From JALZBN01 sp035525375 (GTDB lineage: Bacteria; Actinomycetota; Acidimicrobiia; Acidimicrobiales; AC-14): 9,126 bases of DNA. The notes under the pieces were generated by a model. The model worked only from the letters and a program-made list of their open reading frames with translations, was not told the origin of the DNA and searched no databases. The translations under genes and the position numbers were made by a program. Positions 7,075 to 9,126 of this stretch are shown here, piece after piece. The number at the start of each line of letters is the position of its first letter. Position 1 is the stretch's first letter. The stretch is from the NCBI GenBank assembly GCA_035525375.1, contig DATLEI010000061.1:1-9126 (forward strand). Reading direction: 5' to 3'.

Positions 7075-7665
7075 ATGTTTGGGTCAAAGCGAACGATCCG
7101 TAGGACCTGGAGGCGTATCTCGGCTGCGGCGGCCATCGCCGCCGCGCTAGTTGTTGCGGCGCCAGCAGACGCGGCGCCGACGCGGGCGGGCACGGCCCAG
7201 GCGAACAATGCCCGCACGACTACTTGGGTCGCCGGGGCGTGGCAAGCGACGCCATCGCTTGTTCCTACCGGGCTCGGTGACCTGCAGGCTTGCAAGGACA
7301 TCCCGTTCATGGCGTTCGCGTCGCTCAAGGGCGCATTCGCCGGTACGTGGACCGAACAATCGATGAAGGTGGAGTTCTGCGATACGAGTCAGATGCCCAA
7401 TCACCTGTACTACCGCGTGTCAGGCGTTGGAACGCTCAAGGGGCTCTACCTTGGCGATCACACCCGGGGCTCGCTCACATGGGCCGGCGCGTGGGAGGGC
7501 GACGCGATCTCTGGTGAGAGCACCGGGCGATTCGATATCACTGATGGGCGGGGAGACCCTACGTTCAAATGTTCGAGCGGTCGCCTCACCTTCGCCGGCT
7601 TCACCAACTTCGTGACGTCCTTCGGCGGGTACAGCGGAGCGTGGGCCCACGGCTGCGGGAAGTGA
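7075..7665 (+). CDS. Small secreted protein of unknown family
   Basis: The protein has 196 residues. A basic start (SKRTIRRTWRR) and an Ala-rich hydrophobic segment at 16-30 precede a signal peptidase site after ADA (31-33), so it is almost surely exported. The mature ~163 residues are rich in Gly, Thr, Ser and aromatics, with alternating patterns such as GAFAGTWTEQ, GSLTWAGAWEG and STGRFDITDG that suggest an all-beta barrel or sandwich. Four cysteines (73, 102, 166, 194) could form two disulfides. I recognise no catalytic motif and name no family; a lipocalin-like or allene-oxide-cyclase-like barrel is only an impression. The strong ribosome binding site, the leader hairpin and the shared half-sites upstream suggest a well expressed, regulated product, possibly an output of the adjacent two-component pair. 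Confidence 0.85.
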   Translation: MFGSKRTIRRTWRRISAAAAIAAALVVAAPADAAPTRAGTAQANNARTTTWVAGAWQATPSLVPTGLGDLQACKDIPFMAFASLKGAFAGTWTEQSMKVEFCDTSQMPNHLYYRVSGVGTLKGLYLGDHTRGSLTWAGAWEGDAISGESTGRFDITDGRGDPTFKCSSGRLTFAGFTNFVTSFGGYSGAWAHGCGK

Positions 7666-7688
7666 CCGTCGACAGCCCTGTTCAAACG

Positions 7689-7734
7689 TCAAAGGTCGCA
7701 GTGAACCCGAGTATCGGGCCCCCGCCACCAATTG
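7689..7734 (+). repeat. 46-bp repeat, copy R2
   Basis: Identical to R3 at 39 of 46 positions, including an unbroken 21-nt block at 7713-7733 (8843-8863 in R3). It begins 23 nt behind the stop of the secreted protein gene. In this copy the variable centre makes a small stem, CCCGA-GTA-TCGGG, not present in the other two, and GTTCA (7680-7684) faces TGAAC (7702-7706). A hairpin at 7758-7782 follows. Confidence 0.88.
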
Positions 7735-7757
7735 AATACCGCAGTACTAAAGCTTGA

Positions 7758-7782
7758 ACGGCCCCTCCAACGGAGGGGCCGT
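7758..7782. terminator. Convergent hairpin between two genes
   Basis: ACGGCCCCTCC (7758-7768) pairs perfectly with GGAGGGGCCGT (7772-7782), an 11-bp stem with a 3-nt loop. A second stem directly follows (TCGGCG 7782-7787 with CGCCGA 7794-7799), and TTCGGCGCCGAA at 7789-7800 is a 12-bp palindrome. It lies between the + strand gene ending at 7665 and the minus-strand gene ending at 7813, so a two-way terminator is the natural reading even though only TTT follows. Confidence 0.65.
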
Positions 7783-7812
7783 CGGCGTTTCGGCGCCGAA
7801 GTCGGCCTCTCG

Positions 7813-8658
7813 TCAATCATTTCGCGCAGGTTCACGCTGCCAGCCGTGGCCGGGTCGGCACAGCCATCGACCCGCTGGGGGATCTAAAACAGGGAGCTTC
7901 TCCGCGTCCGGTGGACGTGCCGAGGCGCACTGATACTCAAGGACGAGACCGTCGCCCCTCGACTGGATGTCGACGCGTGCCAACTCGTACGGAGCTTCCA
8001 CCAGCGCGGCGAACGACAACTGCAACACGTCACCTTCGTGCGCTACGCCACGGAGGTGGAGATGACCGCTGAGTACGACCACCGGCAAGTCGGTGGGAAG
8101 AGCAGCCACCGGCGGCGCAAGGTCCGACAGATGACCCGAATACAGCAAGTTTGCCGCCCGAGCCCGCCGTCGCAACGACAGCAGCGGGAAGTGGGTAAAG
8201 ACGACGAGACCCGCAGGACCCGGCGCTGCGAGCGTGCGGGCGTCGACATCGAACGCGTACACCTCTCGCGTCGTGAGCGCTGTCACGATTTGCACCTGCA
8301 ATCCGAGGCCCGACGATTCGAAGACCTTTGCGGCGTCGGTGCCGTCGCACCACGGTTCGAGTTCGTCGTCGAGGTTCACGCCCTCGACGAGCACGTCATG
8401 GTTTCCGCCGAGGAGAACCGACGGCCGGTCGCCGCGCGCCTCAGCGACCGCATCTATGCATCGCCGGATCGACTCGCGGTCGCCGAAGTGCGCAAGGTCG
8501 CCGAGGATCGCGAACACGTCGGCGTCATTGAATAGAGGATCGGCGAGAGCGGCGTCGAGACGATCGTCGGCGTCGGCGAGACGGTATGGGTTGTGCCACG
8601 AGGCGGTGCCGTCGCGCAGCACCGACAGGTGCGGATCCGCGATCACTGCAATGCGCAT
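7813..8658 (-). CDS. Calcineurin-like metallophosphoesterase
   Basis: This 281-residue cytoplasmic protein has the complete metal-binding signature of the calcineurin-like phosphoesterase superfamily, which hydrolyses phosphomono- or phosphodiesters with two metal ions. Visible motifs: D8-x-H10 in IADPHLS, GDLAHFGD (53-60, D54 and H57), GGNHDV (GNHD at 85-88), H156 in VFTHFPLL, and the closing GHLH (198-201). The length fits the stand-alone single-domain group, which includes cyclic nucleotide and nucleotide-derivative hydrolases; the substrate cannot be read from the sequence. There is no signal peptide or membrane segment. The start at 8658 is the natural one, since it gives the normal family N-terminus MRIAVIADPH. 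There is no clear Shine-Dalgarno before it, so translation may be leaderless or weak. It has no partner gene and lies alone between repeat copies R2 and R3. Confidence 0.9.
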   Translation of the reverse strand: MRIAVIADPHLSVLRDGTASWHNPYRLADADDRLDAALADPLFNDADVFAILGDLAHFGDRESIRRCIDAVAEARGDRPSVLLGGNHDVLVEGVNLDDELEPWCDGTDAAKVFESSGLGLQVQIVTALTTREVYAFDVDARTLAAPGPAGLVVFTHFPLLSLRRRARAANLLYSGHLSDLAPPVAALPTDLPVVVLSGHLHLRGVAHEGDVLQLSFAALVEAPYELARVDIQSRGDGLVLEYQCASARPPDAEKLPVLDPPAGRWLCRPGHGWQREPARND

Positions 8659-8818
8659 CAGTGACGGACGCTAACGCGAAGCGGCATTTCGATCTCGACC
8701 GCTTCCCTCAGCGAGCCGGCCGCGACTGCGGTCTTTCCGCTCCGCGTACGTCGCCGATGCGAAAGAACACCACCGCCCGATTCTCGTCAGTGGGATGAGC
8801 TCGCTGCGTGCTCAGACC
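8659..8818. other. Upstream region of the phosphoesterase gene, no gene seen
   Basis: These 160 bp must contain the minus-strand promoter of the phosphoesterase gene, but I see no convincing -35/-10 pair. A + strand frame ending at 8798 overlaps the start of the phosphoesterase gene, has shadow-like composition and lacks a ribosome binding site, so I do not call it. A + strand transcript from here is nevertheless suggested by the terminator at 8880-8911. Confidence 0.4.
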
Positions 8819-8864
8819 TCGAAGGTCGCAGTTAACGCGCACATCGGGCCCCCGCCACCAATTT
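8819..8864 (+). repeat. 46-bp repeat, copy R3
   Basis: Nearly identical to R2 (39 of 46). Its differences are at positions 3, 15, 19, 22-24 and 46, so most lie in the centre. It is followed by a T-stretch, then 11 nt, then the intrinsic terminator at 8880-8911. Unlike R1 and R2 there is no convincing gene just before it. Confidence 0.88.
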
Positions 8865-8879
8865 TTTACAGAAGTAGAT

Positions 8880-8911
8880 AGGGCCCTCGGCATTTGCCGG
8901 GGCCCTTTTTT
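8880..8911 (+). terminator. Intrinsic (Rho-independent) terminator
   Basis: AGGGCCC plus CGGC (8880-8891, with T8887 bulged out) pairs with GCCGGGGCCCT (8896-8906) around an ATTT loop, and a run of six T follows at 8906-8911. This is the only textbook terminator in the window. It faces + strand transcription, yet no convincing + strand gene lies in front of it, only repeat R3. Confidence 0.82.
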
Positions 8912-9090
8912 CTGGCTCGTAGCTCGTTTGGCATCAATTTGTCATCACACAGCTGCCGGAACGGCCTATCGGCTTCTTCCTGCTCGCCCGCTGAGGGCTT
9001 TGAGAATCGATCAAGGGGTGGAGTTATTCGGTCAGCTCTCACACACGCCGGACGCGTTCCATCGACTCGCCGAAGCAAAAGACTGAGGCC
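8912..9090. other. Intergenic stretch with no convincing gene
   Basis: A + strand frame ends at 9086 and has a somewhat protein-like tail (QGVELFGQLSHTPDAF), but it would have to start inside repeat R3 or read through the terminator, and no ribosome binding site is visible. It may be a decayed gene end. I see no other structure. Confidence 0.4.
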
Positions 9091-9126
9091 CTACGACAGC
9101 GCCCCGACGACCTCGGCGAGCACGTC
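9091..9126 (-). CDS. C-terminal end of a minus-strand gene (partial)
   Basis: Reading from the right edge, eleven codons give DVLAEVVGALS before a TAG at 9093-9091. Every third codon base but one (the final TCG is also G) is G or C, as expected for a real gene in such a genome. The piece is too short to name a family, and chance remains possible. Confidence 0.45.
   Translation of the reverse strand, partial: DVLAEVVGALS

Noticed and set aside
8586..8798. + strand 70-codon frame ending 20 nt before R3
   Set aside because: It would fit the pattern of a gene just before each repeat, but it overlaps the phosphoesterase start antisense, lacks a ribosome binding site and has Arg/Cys-rich shadow composition.
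8775..8861. Intact tRNA gene ending in GCCACCA at R3 (also checked at R1 and R2)
   Set aside because: The T-stem positions do not pair in any copy, the T-loop region is the least conserved part, and no matching 5' acceptor strand lies 70-90 nt upstream.
104..8864. Integron attC sites
   Set aside because: I looked for the paired RYYYAAC and GTTRRRY boxes at the ends of the repeats. The nearest strings (GTTGAAG, GTGAACC, GTTAACG) break the consensus, the arms are only weakly inverted, and no integron integrase is in the window.
8810..8864. Small SRP RNA remnant
   Set aside because: In R3 the string CAGACCTCGAAGGTCGCAG recalls the apical loop of SRP RNA, and the right arm recalls its GGGCCCCC 3' end. 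The true GGAA-type loop and AGCAG spacing are absent, the preceding bases are not conserved in R1 and R2, and no 5' pairing strand is present.
1..9126. CRISPR array, insertion sequence or transposase
   Set aside because: No short regularly spaced repeats and no transposase-like protein were seen. The three 46-bp copies are thousands of bases apart.

Overview
The window looks like a piece of chromosome from a high-GC actinobacterium, possibly an Acidimicrobiia- or Thermoleophilia-like lineage. The reasons are the GC-rich codon use, GTG starts, a secreted propeller protein built from 'NLVPGDTN...DVFVRD...TxRVSV' repeats, and a response regulator carrying an N-terminal domain that I recall mainly from actinobacterial ATPase-type regulators. 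The taxonomic guess rests on style alone.

Layout. Bases 2-100 hold the end of a + strand gene. A 46-bp repeat copy (R1) and a strong GC hairpin follow. Bases 387-5638 carry three co-oriented minus-strand genes, read from right to left: a membrane-anchored seven-bladed propeller protein (5638-3476), a transmembrane sensor histidine kinase starting 4 nt after it (3471-1624), and a secreted NHL/SMP-30-type propeller protein (1532-387). A 176-bp divergent promoter region with a perfect 14-bp palindrome separates them from a + strand response regulator (5815-6954). Next comes a + strand secreted protein of unknown family (7075-7665), a second repeat copy (R2) and a convergent hairpin. A minus-strand calcineurin-like phosphoesterase follows (8658-7813). 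About 430 bp without a convincing gene then holds a third repeat copy (R3) and a textbook intrinsic terminator. The last bases encode the C-terminal end of a minus-strand gene.

How the parts may work together (inference). The kinase and the divergently encoded regulator are a plausible two-component pair. Two extracytoplasmic beta-propellers in the kinase operon could act as ligand-binding or sensing partners. Half-sites ATCGTTGC/GCAACGAT occur both in the divergent promoter and upstream of the secreted protein gene, so that protein could be an output. The regulator is unusual: its likely DNA-binding domain is N-terminal and its receiver domain is C-terminal, with no NarL-type HTH after the receiver.

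The most unusual non-coding signal is the 46-bp repeat (104-149, 7689-7734, 8819-8864). All copies have the same length and orientation, conserved flanks and a variable centre, and each is followed by a GC-rich hairpin. It bounds the two-component module and the phosphoesterase module like the joints of a cassette array. No integrase is present in the window, and the sites do not fit the integron attC consensus.
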